A stretch of 64,000 bases of DNA from Kudoa neothunni (taxonomy: Eukaryota; Cnidaria): positions 4,774,001 to 4,838,000 of the forward strand of contig OZ199839.1 of NCBI GenBank assembly GCA_964304625.1. Reading direction: 5' to 3'. The notes under the pieces were generated by a model. The model made no database searches. It was not told where the DNA came from and saw nothing but the letters and a program-made list of their open reading frames with translations. This document shows positions 35,396-47,203 of this stretch, one piece after another (position 1 is the first letter of the stretch; each line of letters begins with the position of its first letter). The position numbers and the translations under genes are program-made.

Positions 35396-37052
35396 TGAAA
35401 AAATTGAAATTATCGAATACTATAATTCAATTAAATCTCTTAAAGGAGCAAAAGCAATGATTGTTCAACATTTCAAGCTATTTAGTAATATAAAATTATC
35501 TAATCCCATTAAAATATATTTGCAGGGCACTCTACATTTGATAGGATTTTAGCTGCTCAAAATGATATTATTAATTCTACTGTTTCAGCTTCAGGAAAAA
35601 TAATGAAAGAAGGCAAATACAGGGAGTTGGACAATTTACTATATGCGTGGACGTGGATCACTAAAATGCAAAATCAGAAGAAGATTGTTCCTGCATACTT
35701 AATTGTTGAAAAGGCCAAAAGTATCGCTAAATCTATAGGGCTTGATGAATTTGCCGGTAGTAATGGTTGGTTCGTGGGATTTAAAAATAGATACTGTATT
35801 CATTATAAAAAATTGCACGGTGAAGCCAGCAGTGTGAATAATCAAACTGTACTGGATTTTTTGGTTAAATCTCCAGAAATCTCACTAGGATACAAAAAAT
35901 GCAACATAATAAATATGGATGAAACGTCTCTTTTTTATGAACAGTTACTCTTATACGCGTATACTCTAAATGACGAATCCGACGTAAAAGGAATGAAGCT
36001 ATCCAAGAAAAGGGTTACCGTTCTTGTGTCTGCGTCCTTAACAGGGGAAAAATTCCCACTTATTGTAATAGGGAAGTATCAAAAACCCAGGTGTTTAATA
36101 AATCAGAGCCACTTCCTTTGAAATATTATACACCAAAAAATGCTAGGATGTCACCTAAAATTTTTTACGATGTCCTTAAGTCCTATGATGAAAAATTCCA
36201 AGAAGAAAAAAAGGAAAGTTCCAATATTATTGGATCAGTGCCCTGTGCATCTACAAAACCTTCATGAATTTGAAAATGTTAAACTGGTATTTTTACCTAA
36301 AAACATCATAAGTGTACTACAACCAATGAACCTTGGTGTCATACGCAATTCAAAATGGCAGTATCGTAAAATTTTGACAAACTATCAATTATCTGAAGAC
36401 AACAATTCAAATTTAATTAAGTATACCGTTTTGGACTGTATAAGAACTTGGAAGCAGGCATGGGAAACGTATCTTCGACTGCTATTCAAAATTGTTTCAG
36501 AAAATCTAGACTTGTTGAGCATTGTAATTCCATCCTTTATCACCCTGAATTAAAAATTATTAGATGGCGAAATCTTGCCTCAAGATTTTCCTGATAATGA
36601 TGGTGAAAATTTTGTCACATTTTTACATTGTTCATCAACCTTATTTTTTGGACAAAAAATTTGACGAAATCAACAACATTGAAGAGGAGGAACAAATGCA
36701 CGAGGAAACAAAAGATTTACCCCAAACGCACGAAACTGATAAATTTAAAGAGCATGATGATCCGGATTTTGTAAAAGATGAAACGCTCGTGTCAACTTCA
36801 GAACTTAAACAAGCGATCAATTTAATCAGAAAAGCTTTTATGCAAGAAAACTCCAAAGCATTATTTTCAACGCACCTAGTTATAGATTTCATATCTGAAA
36901 TAATTAAAAAAAGGCATAAACAGACGGAAATTACTAGTTATTTTAAACCCAAATAAATTTTTGTTCTTATACATAATGCGTTTGCGCCAATACCCTATAT
37001 TGCGTAATTTTTTTCCATTCCCAAAAAATTACGCAATATCCAGGTTCGACTG
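35396..37052 (+). mobile_element. Tigger/pogo element with DDE transposase (left arm, better preserved)
   Basis: The transposase begins VAEKIEIIEYYNSIKSLKG (helix-turn-helix). A short intron-like stretch (about 35,485-35,525) follows, then STFDRILAAQND and the CENP-B-type DNA-binding region (KAKSIAKSIGLDEFAGSNGW, then FVGFKNRY). The DDE_1 catalytic domain shows NMDETSLFYEQ (first Asp) and ILLDQCPVHLQN (second Asp). The third acidic position is Asn (QPMNLGVIRNSKW, where the family usually has Asp). At least two frame changes near 36,110-36,210 and 36,550 break the frame. The C-terminus is acidic (36,564-36,956). The 3' terminus CAGTCGAACCTGGATATTG (inward from 37,052) abuts a TA. The 5' terminus was not found. 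Confidence 0.8.
37000..37052. repeat. Tigger 3' terminal repeat with near-perfect hairpin (left arm)
   Basis: ATTGCGTAATTTTTTT and AAAAAATTACGCAAT face each other around a CCATTCCC loop immediately inside the terminal CAGTCGAACCTGGAT. The right-arm copy spans 40,498-40,550. Confidence 0.8.
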
Positions 37053-37146
37053 TATTAGGTTACAGAGGATGCGCCAGTGAGATTTTCTGGAGAATACTAT
37101 TCGTGGCAAATATATCGTCATTGGCGTACGATTCTCGCTACATGAA

Positions 37147-37690
37147 CTACATGAACTCGTCGAGGTGACTCATTAAGGTAAATGTTTGAACACTAGCCAT
37201 TCCTTTAAATTTCCGTTTACAGTTTTTCCAATAACATTCCACATGATTGGTGTGAGCTCCAGTAGTCGGATCTTTAAAGTTTTTCGAGTGTTTCACAGTG
37301 GAATGTTGATAGTTGATAGGAAGGTCATTGATCAGAATGGATGACACTTTCAAGTTTTCTGGATCTTCCCACATAATACAAGAGTGTATCTTCAGTTCTG
37401 CCTTCGACCAAAACTAAAGATTCCCTTTTCTCAGTGACATTGTACCCGCCAAAAACCCATCTTTGTTTCGGCCACCTTCCAACATTATTTTTTGCGTTGG
37501 CGTTTAATGACTCGTCGATTTGAACAATATGACTCGTTCCACCAATTTTATAATCAGCGTTCTTGAGCAGACATAGCGAAAATATTGATACCACTTGATA
37601 ATGGTTTTATTGAATGAAAACTCATCCTTGGCTTTAAAAATTGGTCTTTCTATGCCCCAGGAATAGCAGACCTTAAGAAATTCTTGAAAA
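37147..37690 (-). pseudogene. Merlin (IS1016/ISXO2-like) transposase fragment (left arm)
   Basis: Minus strand: KIGGTSHIVQIDESLNANAK (first Asp), GRWPKQRWVFGGYNV, EGRTEDTLLYYV, then HSD (second Asp), and after a frame change INYQHSTVKHSKNFKDPT, TGAHTNHVECYWKNCKRKFK. This follows the ISXO2/Merlin order D...QWVFGG...HSD...H-x-NFV-P-TGAHT-x-x-E. The catalytic Glu of H-x-E is kept (HVECYW). At least two frame changes; ends not located. Confidence 0.8.
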
Positions 37691-37813
37691 GTCAGTCTTT
37701 TGTTTCAGCCGACTGAGCGCGCAAATTGTTGTTCAATTATGAATACACGAATATAGAAAGAAAACTAATAGCGTATTTGTAGATGGCCGATAATTTAATT
37801 ATAAAATATAATA

Positions 37814-38558
37814 TTAGCGTAGCTTCCAATTATACATCAATGAAATTGCTTCTAAATAATATGTTGCATAATATTTCTCATAATTAAGACATATATCTTT
37901 AACTTTTTCCATTTTCAGGATATGATGTTTTTCAGATAAAATAGAATTTGGATTGCGCATTCGATATTGAATATTTTGTTCGGTATTACTCTGAGTTTCT
38001 TTTAATACTTCAATAAATGTATGCAAGCCGGCATATGGCTCTGATCGAATCGATCTTGAAAATGACAGTTGAATGCTTCCACCGAATTTGAAGTAAGGTT
38101 TATTCTATCGATGACACGATCGAAAGAATTCCAATTTTATATTTAGAATTTTGAACAATTGATGAAGTTTTTTTCGAAATAAGTTATAAACGATGTTAAA
38201 TTGACATCAACGAACTTGTTTCTTTTATTTTTAAGTTTGGTAAACTCCTGACGGACATATTCTATTGGAACAAAGGCTAGAGATAGGAAACATTTGATAT
38301 AAATTTTGGAATCAACGTTTTCTTCATATAATTTCGTAAACTCTTCTTTTTGTATTTGTCTCCAAATGCATTGTCCAAGATGGAAAAGACAGAATTGTTA
38401 TGGATATTTCTTTTGATGCTTTTTTGAACGTATTGAATACTTGAAGCTCAAAATCTATTATCAAAAATTTTGGAAATTTCACTTTATTATCCTCGAGAAT
38501 AGACAAAACTTTGGTATACGTGGATTCTGCTCTATTTGCCATTAATACAAAAATAAGC
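37814..38558 (-). pseudogene. MULE (Mutator-like) transposase fragment truncated by the gap (left arm)
   Basis: Left-arm copy of 38,759-39,736. Only the part from ANRAESTYTKVLSILEDNK onward is present, because the N-terminal side falls in the N gap. Confidence 0.75.
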
Positions 38559-38758
38559 NNNNNNNNNNNNNNNNNNNNNNNNNNNNNNNNNNNNNNNNNN
38601 NNNNNNNNNNNNNNNNNNNNNNNNNNNNNNNNNNNNNNNNNNNNNNNNNNNNNNNNNNNNNNNNNNNNNNNNNNNNNNNNNNNNNNNNNNNNNNNNNNNN
38701 NNNNNNNNNNNNNNNNNNNNNNNNNNNNNNNNNNNNNNNNNNNNNNNNNNNNNNNNNN
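38559..38758. other. Assembly gap of exactly 200 N
   Basis: A run of exactly 200 N, a size some scaffolding programs insert by default. It lies at the centre of the inverted repeat. The base left of the gap (38,558) pairs with 38,992, so the right-hand contig extends 233 bp further inward (38,759-38,991). Confidence 0.99.
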
Positions 38759-39736
38759 TACGAATCCAATTTATGTGAATTAAATATCAAATCAGTAAGA
38801 AATGAAGATTTGATCCTATACGATTCCGGTTCCAAGGATTTTGAGCGTATCATCATTTTTTATACTCCCCAAAATCTAGTACATTTGAATAATGCCGACG
38901 TGTGGATATCGGATGGAACGTTCAAAGTGGTGCCAAGAGAGTTCTCACAATTATACATTATTCATGGGAAGATATTGGGCAAGGATTTTCCGCTTATTTT
39001 TGTATTAATGGCAAATAGAGCAGAATCCACGTATACCAAAGTTTTGTCTATTCTCGAGGATAATAAAGTGAAATTTCCAAAATTTTTGATAATAGATTTT
39101 GAGCTTCAAGTATTCAATACGTTCAAAAAAGCATCAAAAGAAATATCCATAACAATTCTGTCTTTTCCATCTTGGACAATGCATTTGGAGACAAATACAA
39201 AAAGAAGAGTTTACGAAATTATATGAAGAAAACGTTGATTCCAAAATTTATATCAAATGTTTCCTATCTCTAGCCTTTGTTCCAATAGAATATGTCCGTC
39301 AGGAGTTTACCAAACTTAAAAATAAAAGAAACAAGTTCGTTGATGTCAATTTAACATCGTTTATAACTTATTTCGAAAAAAACTTCATCAATTGTTCAAA
39401 ATTCTAAATATAAAATTGGAATTCTTTCGATCGTGTCATCGATAGAATAAACCTTACTTCAAATTCGGTGGAAGCATTCAACTGTCATTTTCAAGATCGA
39501 TTCGATCAGAGCCATATGCCGGCTTGCATACATTTATTGAAGTATTAAAAGAAACTCAGAGTAATACCGAACAAAATATTCAATATCGAATGCGCAATCC
39601 AAATTCTATTTTATCTGAAAAACATCATATCCTGAAAATGGAAAAAGTTAAAGATATATGTCTTAATTATGAGAAATATTATGCAACATATTATTTAGAA
39701 GCAATTTCATTGATGTATAATTGGAAGCTACGCTAA
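38759..39736 (+). pseudogene. MULE (Mutator-like) transposase fragment (right arm)
   Basis: Open from the gap edge: LILYDSGSKDFERIIIFYTP, then NADVWISDGTFKVVPREFSQ (the first catalytic Asp region of MULE transposases), LYIIHGKILGKDFPLIFVLM, STYTKVLSILED, and a second conserved segment FPKFLIIDFELQVFNTFKKA. After a frame change near 39,160 the next pieces are QCIWRQIQKEEFTKLYEENV and DRINLTSNSVEAFNCHFQDR, the usual Asn/Glu block near the end of the core. At least three frame changes; terminal repeats not located. The N-terminal FLYWCH or DNA-binding part is missing in the gap. This is the innermost unit of the inverted repeat. Confidence 0.8.
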
Positions 39737-39859
39737 TATTATATTTTATAATTAAATTATCGGCCATCTACAAATACGCTATTAGTTTTCTTTCTATATT
39801 CGTGTATTCATAATTGAACAACAATTTGCGCGCTCAGTCGGCTGAAACAAAAGACTGAC

Positions 39860-40403
39860 TTTTCAAGAATTTCTTAAGGTCTGCTATTCCTGGGGCATAG
39901 AAAGACCAATTTTTAAAGCCAAGGATGAGTTTTCATTCAATAAAACCATTATCAAGTGGTATCAATATTTTCGCTATGTCTGCTCAAGAACGCTGATTAT
40001 AAAATTGGTGGAACGAGTCATATTGTTCAAATCGACGAGTCATTAAACGCCAACGCAAAAAATAATGTTGGAAGGTGGCCGAAACAAAGATGGGTTTTTG
40101 GCGGGTACAATGTCACTGAGAAAAGGGAATCTTTAGTTTTGGTCGAAGGCAGAACTGAAGATACACTCTTGTATTATGTGGGAAGATCCAGAAAACTTGA
40201 AAGTGTCATCCATTCTGATCAATGACCTTCCTATCAACTATCAACATTCCACTGTGAAACACTCGAAAAACTTTAAAGATCCGACTACTGGAGCTCACAC
40301 CAATCATGTGGAATGTTATTGGAAAAACTGTAAACGGAAATTTAAAGGAATGGCTAGTGTTCAAACATTTACCTTAATGAGTCACCTCGACGAGTTCATG
40401 TAG
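39860..40403 (+). pseudogene. Merlin transposase fragment (right arm)
   Basis: Mirror of 37,147-37,690 with the same two catalytic-region pieces (VQIDES and TGAHTNHVECYW). Upstream FKAKDEFSFNKTIIKWYQYF matches the helical region that precedes the first Asp in this family. Confidence 0.8.
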
Positions 40404-40497
40404 TTCATGTAGCGAGAATCGTACGCCAATGACGATATATTTGCCACGAATAGTATTCTCCAGAAAATCTCACTGGCGCATCCTCTGTAACCTAATA

Positions 40498-42166
40498 CAG
40501 TCGAACCTGGATATTGCGTAATTTTTTGGGAATGGAAAAAAATTACGCAATATAGGGTATTGGCGCAAACGCATTATGTATAAGAACAAAAATTTATTTG
40601 GGTTTAAAATAACTAGTAATTTCCGTCTGTTTATGCCTTTTTTTAATTATTTCAGATATGAAATCTATAACTAGGTGCGTTGAAAATAATGCTTTGGAGT
40701 TTTCTTGCATAAAAGCTTTTCTGATTAAATTGATCGCTTGTTTAAGTTCTGAAGTTGACACGAGCGTTTCATCTTTTACAAAATCCGGATCATCATGCTC
40801 TTTAAATTTATCAGTTTCGTGCGTTTGGGGTAAATCTTTTGTTTCCTCGTGCATTTGTTCCTCCTCTTCAATGTTGTTGATTTCGTCAAATTTTTTGTCC
40901 AAAAAATAAGGTTGATGAACAATGTAAAAATGTGACAAAATTTTCACCATCATTATCAGGAAAATCTTGAGGCAAGATTTCGCCATCTAATAATTTTTAA
41001 TTCAGGGTGATAAAGGATGGAATTACAATGCTCAACAAGTCTAGATTTTCTGAAACAATTTTGAATAGCAGTCGAAGATACGTTTCCCATGCCTGCTTCC
41101 AAGTTCTTATACAGTCCAAAACGGTATACTTAATTAAATTTGAATTGTTGTCTTCAGATAATTGATAGTTTGTCAAAATTTTACGATACTGCCATTTTGA
41201 ATTGCGTATGACACCAAGGTTCATTGGTTGTAGTACACTTATGATGTTTTTAGGTAAAAATACCAGTTTAACATTTTCAAATTCATGAAGGTTTTGTAGA
41301 TGCACAGGGCACTGATCCAATAATATTGGAACTTTTCCTTTTTTTTCTTCTTGGAATTTTTCATCATAGGACTTAAGGACATCGTAAAAAATTTTAGGTG
41401 ACATCCCTAGCATTTTTTGGTGTATAATATTTCAAAGGAAGTGGGCTCTGATTTATTAAACACCTGGGTTTTTGATACTTCCCTATTACAATAAGTGGGA
41501 ATTTTTCCCCTGTTAAGGACGCAGACACAAGAACGGTAACCCCTTTTCTTGGATAGCTTCATTCCTTTTACGTCGGATTCGTCATTTAGAGTATACGCGT
41601 ATAAGAGTAACTGTTCATAAAAAAGAGACGTTTCATCCATATTTATTATGTTGCATTTTTTGTATCCTAGTGAGATTTCTGGAGATTTAACCAAAAAAAT
41701 CCAGTACAGTTTGATTATTCACACTGCTGGCTTCACCGTGCAATTTTTTATAATGAATACAGTATCTATTTTTAAATCCCACGAACCAACCATTACTACC
41801 GGCAAATTCATCAAGCCCTATAGATTTAGCGATACTTTTGGCCTTTTCAACAATTAGTATGCAGAACAATCTTCTTCTGATTTTGCATTTTAGTGATCCA
41901 CGTCCACGCATATAGTAAATTGTCCCAACTCCCTGTATTTGCCTTCTTTCATTATTTTTCCTGAAGCTGAAACAGTAGAATTAATAATATCATTTTGAGC
42001 AGCTAAAATCCTATCAAATGTAGAGTGCCCTGCAAATATATTTTATTGGGATTAGATAATTTTATATTACTAAATAGCTTGAAATGTTGAACAATCATTG
42101 CTTTTGCTCCTTTAAGAGATTTAATTGAATTATAGTATTCGATAATTTCAATTTTTTCAGCCACCG
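40498..42166 (-). mobile_element. Tigger/pogo element (right arm)
   Basis: Mirror of 35,396-37,052, with the terminal CAGTCGAACCTGG at 40,498 after TA. Compared with the left arm it has longer homopolymers at about 41,352, 41,540 and 41,697, which break the frame further. It lacks one frame change that the left arm has near 36,150, so its ILGMSPKIFYDVLKSYDEKF-type stretch reads cleanly. The third catalytic position is Asn here too. Confidence 0.8.
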
Positions 42167-43148
42167 TTTCGACTGGTTCCTTGCCATCTTTATTTCGCAG
42201 GAATTCGAAAAGAAGATTAAGCGGGGATTAAACTAAACAAAATGTTACACAGTAGAGAGATTTTAGTTTTAGCGCAATATCTTAAATTTTTACTTCGTTA
42301 GTAACAACTTTTTATCTTAGCATGCTTTGTTAACATCTATGTAAATAGTATATACACATTTCTTTTTTGCGCAAATTTAGGATTAAAGGGTTATGTGTGG
42401 ATTACTCAGGGTCCACACTTCATCACCAGTGCTAATTTCGATATGTATTGGTTGAGAATGCGCGACTTGGTAAAAAAAATTCAAAGAATAAGCTAAAATT
42501 GCTGGGGCCCATTTGGACCCCACTCTGTCCCCTACGTAATTTTCAGACGCATCGTCCTTCGAGGTTTAACATACCAACAACCTGGATTAACTCTCGTACT
42601 TGTTCGGTTGAACTCACATCAAATGTTTTGTTTCAGGTTATAGTTAGGACAAATGTTTCAACTCATGACATAACTAAAAATATTTTTTTGAATAAATATT
42701 CGAAAAACGCACGGGTCCACTTTGGTCTTAAAAAATTAAGTGTACAAATCGTTTTCAGACACTCAGGTGATTAATAGGTGAGAATTAGATTAATTTCTCA
42801 ACTCTTACATGGATATTTTGGGCACACTACAATTGATAATGAATTTTACCATAAGTGTTGTCTGTCTTTATGTGATTGAAAATGACGCAACGTTGAATAA
42901 AAGGAGATAACAATATATGATACCGCGATTTCAATCGGACAAATCGGATTTTTAGGATTAATTTAGGCGATCGATGGCAATTACTTCCGATTTCTATTTT
43001 TAAAAATCAATAAGACTTTAAAAATTGTTTAATATTATTTTTATAGTTGAATTTTCTCAGCAACTAATTTACGATAATTTCCACAAACAACAGATAAATT
43101 TAAGTATCATAAATTTGTGCAAGTAAGCTGAAACTCCTATTTTTTAGT
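42167..43148. other. Intergenic, piggyBac-like palindrome remnant (right arm)
   Basis: Mirror of about 34,400-35,395. The TTTGGACCCCACTCTGTCC piece lies at 42,512-42,530. No gene recognised. Confidence 0.3.
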
Positions 43149-43343
43149 ATGGATACTCCTAGCGCTATTGTAGAAAAGTTAAACTATTCATTACCGGATT
43201 TTACTTCCTATTTCGGAAATGTCGGCAATCAATGGCAGAATGTTGATTTTCAAGTTCGGAAATTTTTAAATTTAAACTATTATTGGGTATACGTTAACGT
43301 ACTTAAGAGTAATGTTGGGATACAACAAAATATTGGAAGATGA
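43149..43343 (+). CDS. Unassigned ORF, better frame in the right arm
   Basis: Opens MDTPSAIVEKLNYSLPDFTS and reads YFGNVGNQWQNVDFQVRKFL before a stop. A second frame just after (MLGYNKILEDENKRICQLMA, to a TAG at about 43,376) looks like its continuation after a one-base shift. Composition is more protein-like than the surroundings, but no family is recognised and no splice sites were confirmed. The left-arm copy has one extra A near 34,378 and reads differently. It might be a small gene or part of an unrecognised element. Confidence 0.25.
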   Translation: MDTPSAIVEKLNYSLPDFTSYFGNVGNQWQNVDFQVRKFLNLNYYWVYVNVLKSNVGIQQNIGR

Positions 43344-43454
43344 AAATAAAAGAATTTGTCAATTAATGGCAGATTAGGGTAAAATCCAAACTTAAGTAGA
43401 ACATTTTTTAAAAACGTTTCAACCGTTCAAGATGCAAATAAGTACCGAGAAACT

Positions 43455-43910
43455 GAAACAATGTCACCATTTAAAAGGAGGACGCAAGTTCAGTGATGAC
43501 GTAAAGAAATTACTTGACCTCATCAATGACAATTACATCTTATCTATTTCTCTTATGATCGAGAAATTAGAATTATCAGTGGAACAATAGTTTAGAGATG
43601 GTTTAAAATTAACAATATTGTATTTAAATTAAAATGGAGCGCTTCACCGGCCCGAAATTCTGATCTATCCAAGACCTACCGGGAAGATTTTGTTGAACGG
43701 TATAGTAATCTTTCAATTCAAACAAGGTGCCAAAAACTTGTTTTTGTTGATGAAACCTCCTTTAATTTGTATAAGACCTGCACTCAGGACCAAGCATCTA
43801 AAGATATTACACCGAATCTTATTTTACAGAATAGCAGGGGACAAAACATCACTATGATTTTAAATGTTACTGCAATGTGGGTTGTTCAATGCGAAATAAA
43901 TTTTCGGTAA
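43455..43910 (+). pseudogene. Tc1/mariner (IS630-like) transposase fragment (right arm)
   Basis: Mirror of 33,642-34,090. With the shorter A run, a frame YREDFVERYSNLSIQTRCQK leads straight into LVFVDETSFNL, so the right-arm reading is the more coherent one. Confidence 0.65.
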
Positions 43911-44034
43911 TATGTACTTGATGCCTTCCAAGGCTTCCTTATTATGATAAAATCTGTTGGTGTGAATGACGCTTTTATCGTAGGTAGTAACGGGTAATGT
44001 AAAATTTTGTCGTATTGAAAGTATAGTTATAGAA

Positions 44035-44682
44035 CAGGAGTCGACAACGACCGGCCCGCGGGCCAAATTTGACCCCGAAGTTTTCCTCATCCGGCCCACG
44101 AGGATGTTAATAATAAAGTTAAATTGTTTTTTTATTAAATATTATTTGTATCATTTCCCCAGTTTTTATATATCAATCTTTTCAACACAAATAAGCTTAG
44201 TAGCAATGTAAACTAAGTTAATTAGACATTATCCCTCTTTTCTAAATATAAATGTATAAAAAACAAAATTAAGATTAAATTATTCCCCAAAACAAAATCA
44301 TTATTTATTTTTACTGATTGTATGATACTAATCTTATTATGACAAATGAAAACGTTTCATTAATATTCTTTACGATTTCAAACCATCATTTACGTATATA
44401 AATTTTTAAATTCAGTCTCAATAAAATCAAGCAAACTTTAAAATAAAAAATGGTACAAAACCAATCATTTCCTCATAAAAAATGTCGAGCATTCGTTATA
44501 TTTTTTCTCGCGTCACAATGAAAGCGTATTCTTTTAAATTTCAAAATGTAAATTTACTAATCCAATTTTCAATTGTGCTGAGAAAAATTCGCTACATCTA
44601 AAGTATTTAAATATATTCTGGCCTGCCTTCTAATTTGGCATGACCCTCCGGCTCGACAACCCAATAAATTTGCCGGGCCCTG
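44035..44682. mobile_element. hAT MITE (right arm)
   Basis: Mirror of 32,865-33,517 with the same ends and TTCTATA duplications. Confidence 0.85.
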
Positions 44683-45087
44683 CTATAGAATAATGCTAAT
44701 TATTTTTTTTATAATTGGTATATATCGTTTTTTATGCAATATCCGAAATTGATTGTCAACAATCCTGAAATAGAGAGTAAAGCCCAGTAAGAGTTGTATA
44801 AATTTAAAGGTGAATTAATGGCTTAGCTCAATGTTTCTATACGACCTCATGCCTGTACACACTTTGTTATTAACTAGATGACTTTTATTTTGAGAAAATT
44901 AAGTTAAAATTATTAAATCACAAAAATTATGAACGAAAAATATTCGTTTCTTAAGTTAGATTAAGGATTTAAAAATAAAGGGTTAAATGAAAACATAAAG
45001 CATATATTTAGAGAAATTTTTTATAAACATCAATATGTAACAAACGAAGATATACAAAAGGAATGGACAGATTGAATTACAAAAAAC
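44683..45087. other. 3' flank of the F-box gene (right arm)
   Basis: Mirror of 32,460-32,864; nothing recognised. Confidence 0.4.
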
Positions 45088-47203
45088 CTAAGCTATACAA
45101 CCAGCTACAACCCCACAAGGATGAGTAAAATGTTCGGAGTGAAGCACTTTTAAAAGGGTGGCAACATCAACATAGAATTCTTGCGGAAGGTCAGCAGAGG
45201 GAACTTCCACATTGAACCATCCTAAAATAAAGTCATTTACAGGTGGCAGGAAGAGGTGTACCATTATAATCGTATAAATGAATTGAACAATCGTAGTTGA
45301 TATTTCTAAGGTAGACCGACCACACACTACAAGGATCTGTAGGATAGAAATCATAGCAACATCGTTCGTACAGACACTTAAGTCGATATAACACCAATGA
45401 GCTGGGGATGGGTGGTCGATATGGATTAAAAAGCTTTTTGGTTTTAATATTTTTTAGGGCATTTCTACAAAAATTAACCTAATTAGATAATGTGCACACC
45501 AACATGAATGCAACATTATTTTGTGGGCCTTAATAATGATTTTGTTGTCGAATACCACCGGAAGGTTGGTCCTAACAAAAAACCAAGCGTCAAAATGAGG
45601 ATTGAAGTATATCGTTTCTCCTTTGAAATAACCACAAGATTCAAAGCTCCAAGTTTCATTGATATCGTCTTGCACTTCTCGGAGTTGGTTATCTCTGGAA
45701 TCGACCGACGAAATATAATCAGTACAATTGTAACAGTAGGAAGGTTTGAAGGGAGATTCAATCGAGAGATTTTCTAGACTATTTGATGACGAACTATTGT
45801 CGCCATGGTCAGCGCAGGTAGTAACTTCATCTGGATAGGTCATTACCATTTCACAACACACATCCTTGCTATCGATATAATGTGGTATTTGGTAGCAACC
45901 GGTGTCAAATAGTTCGATGGGAGGCATCACTGGTTGACAAGAGATAGTAAAATTGTAAAAATTGTCATCTACAGCATTAGAAAATATGTCAGCATTATCC
46001 AAGCACCAAACGAGTACCTTTGGAGGAACGTTCAAAGTGACGTTTCTTTTTATACAACAACAAATCACTTTCACTTCTCACAAGTTTTACTTTGGTGGAG
46101 CTTGAATTATCACTATTTTGTTCTGGGTCAAATTTGTGAAAATAATGACTTTTCATTAGGTTGTATTTGGAGTGAATTTTTGGTTTAAATGGAAACGATT
46201 TTTTTTTTGATCTGCACGCTGTAGGACGTAAATTACGACACATAGGATAGAGAGAAATTAAATGCTTAGCATGTTGATAGGGTTGGGGTACATCGATCAG
46301 ACCGACATACTCACCCAACGGATGGATATTGAAAAATGGCGACATTAGAAAATTTAAAAATTCCACCAAATCATGGTGGAATTTTAGAAAAGGTACTCCA
46401 CAAAATCTGGGATTATTCTCAACCACCACGGTGAATCCACCAAACGAATCACAAAACTCAATCAACATATCGTATTCGGCGTGGTAAAACGACATATTCC
46501 ATATTTGGCTGTAGGTGAGCGATTCAACAAACGGCTTTTTCTTATAGCAGGACATCAATCGATACAACAAACAACTGCTGCTTATCACTTGATAGGGTTT
46601 CAAATAGAAACCCTGTTGAATGGAGCGTTTTCGTTGTTCTATATGCACCAACGAGGTCTCTAACGAATTAGAGGGGAAAGGATCAGGTAGAAATGAGTAG
46701 GTGTCTACCACATTATTTTTCCGTTTCGATACATAATCGTGTTTTCGCATAAATTCCCACGAGTAGTGTTTGAGACGAAATAACGCCGTCAACACATCTG
46801 AATCATGTGGAATACGGCCATATCCACTAATAACTTTTGGTATCCATAGTGTAATTATTTGAGAGAGTTTTCTATCGAAATTCGCACCCACTCTCTCATC
46901 ATAAGCAAGACTATGCGATTCAGCTTGCACCAAATATCTTGAACTCATTCGTGTTCTTTGAACAATGGTTCGCATTTCCAATAAAAGCTGTTTCCAGCTG
47001 ATATCATGCGATGGAATAGAATCAAATAAAAAGAATAGACTGTTGTATTTTTCTTTGAATAGCTTTTTCCAGATAAAATTTCTGTTGGTTATATGATGTA
47101 ATTCTTTCGATATAGCCGACAGACGACAAACACTAATGTAATCAAGAAATAAGCATATTCGTGTGAAATCTCTAAGATCCAAACCCTCTAAAGTCCATGT
47201 CAT
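45088..47203 (-). CDS. F-box domain protein of unknown substrate (right-arm copy, better preserved)
   Basis: Exon 1 is 46,018-47,203, a 49-nt GT-AG intron is 45,969-46,017, and exon 2 runs from 45,968. The N-terminus (LRDFTRICLFLDYISVCRLS, then ISKELHHITNRNFIWKKLF, about residues 10-50) is an F-box: hydrophobic LDYISVCRLS, a conserved W-K-L and F-K-E-K. F-box proteins link substrates to SCF ubiquitin ligases through Skp1. The remainder (about 580 residues) has no motif I know. It is rich in aromatics and Cys and includes a serine-rich stretch (DNSSSSNSLENLSIESP). Exon 1 gives 395 aa without interruption. Exon 2 reads well to about 45,475, changes frame there and again near 45,235, and ends GVVAGCIA-stop at 45,088. 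The shared breaks could be consensus errors or signs of a pseudogene. No spliceable intron explains them. Confidence 0.65.

Larger units (their letters stand above)
13530..38558. repeat. Left arm of a >25-kb inverted repeat (palindrome)
   Basis: Everything from about 13,530 to 38,558 is present in reverse complement from 38,992 to 64,000, in unbroken mirror order. Paired positions sum to about 77,528 near the edges and 77,550 near the centre, so net indel drift is about 22 bp over 25 kb. Differences seen are mostly one-base changes in homopolymers, a few substitutions (TGT/TAT in the first hAT transposase, 21,547) and short indels near 35,370-35,390. The symmetry axis falls at about 38,775, next to the N gap. 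Confidence 0.97.
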
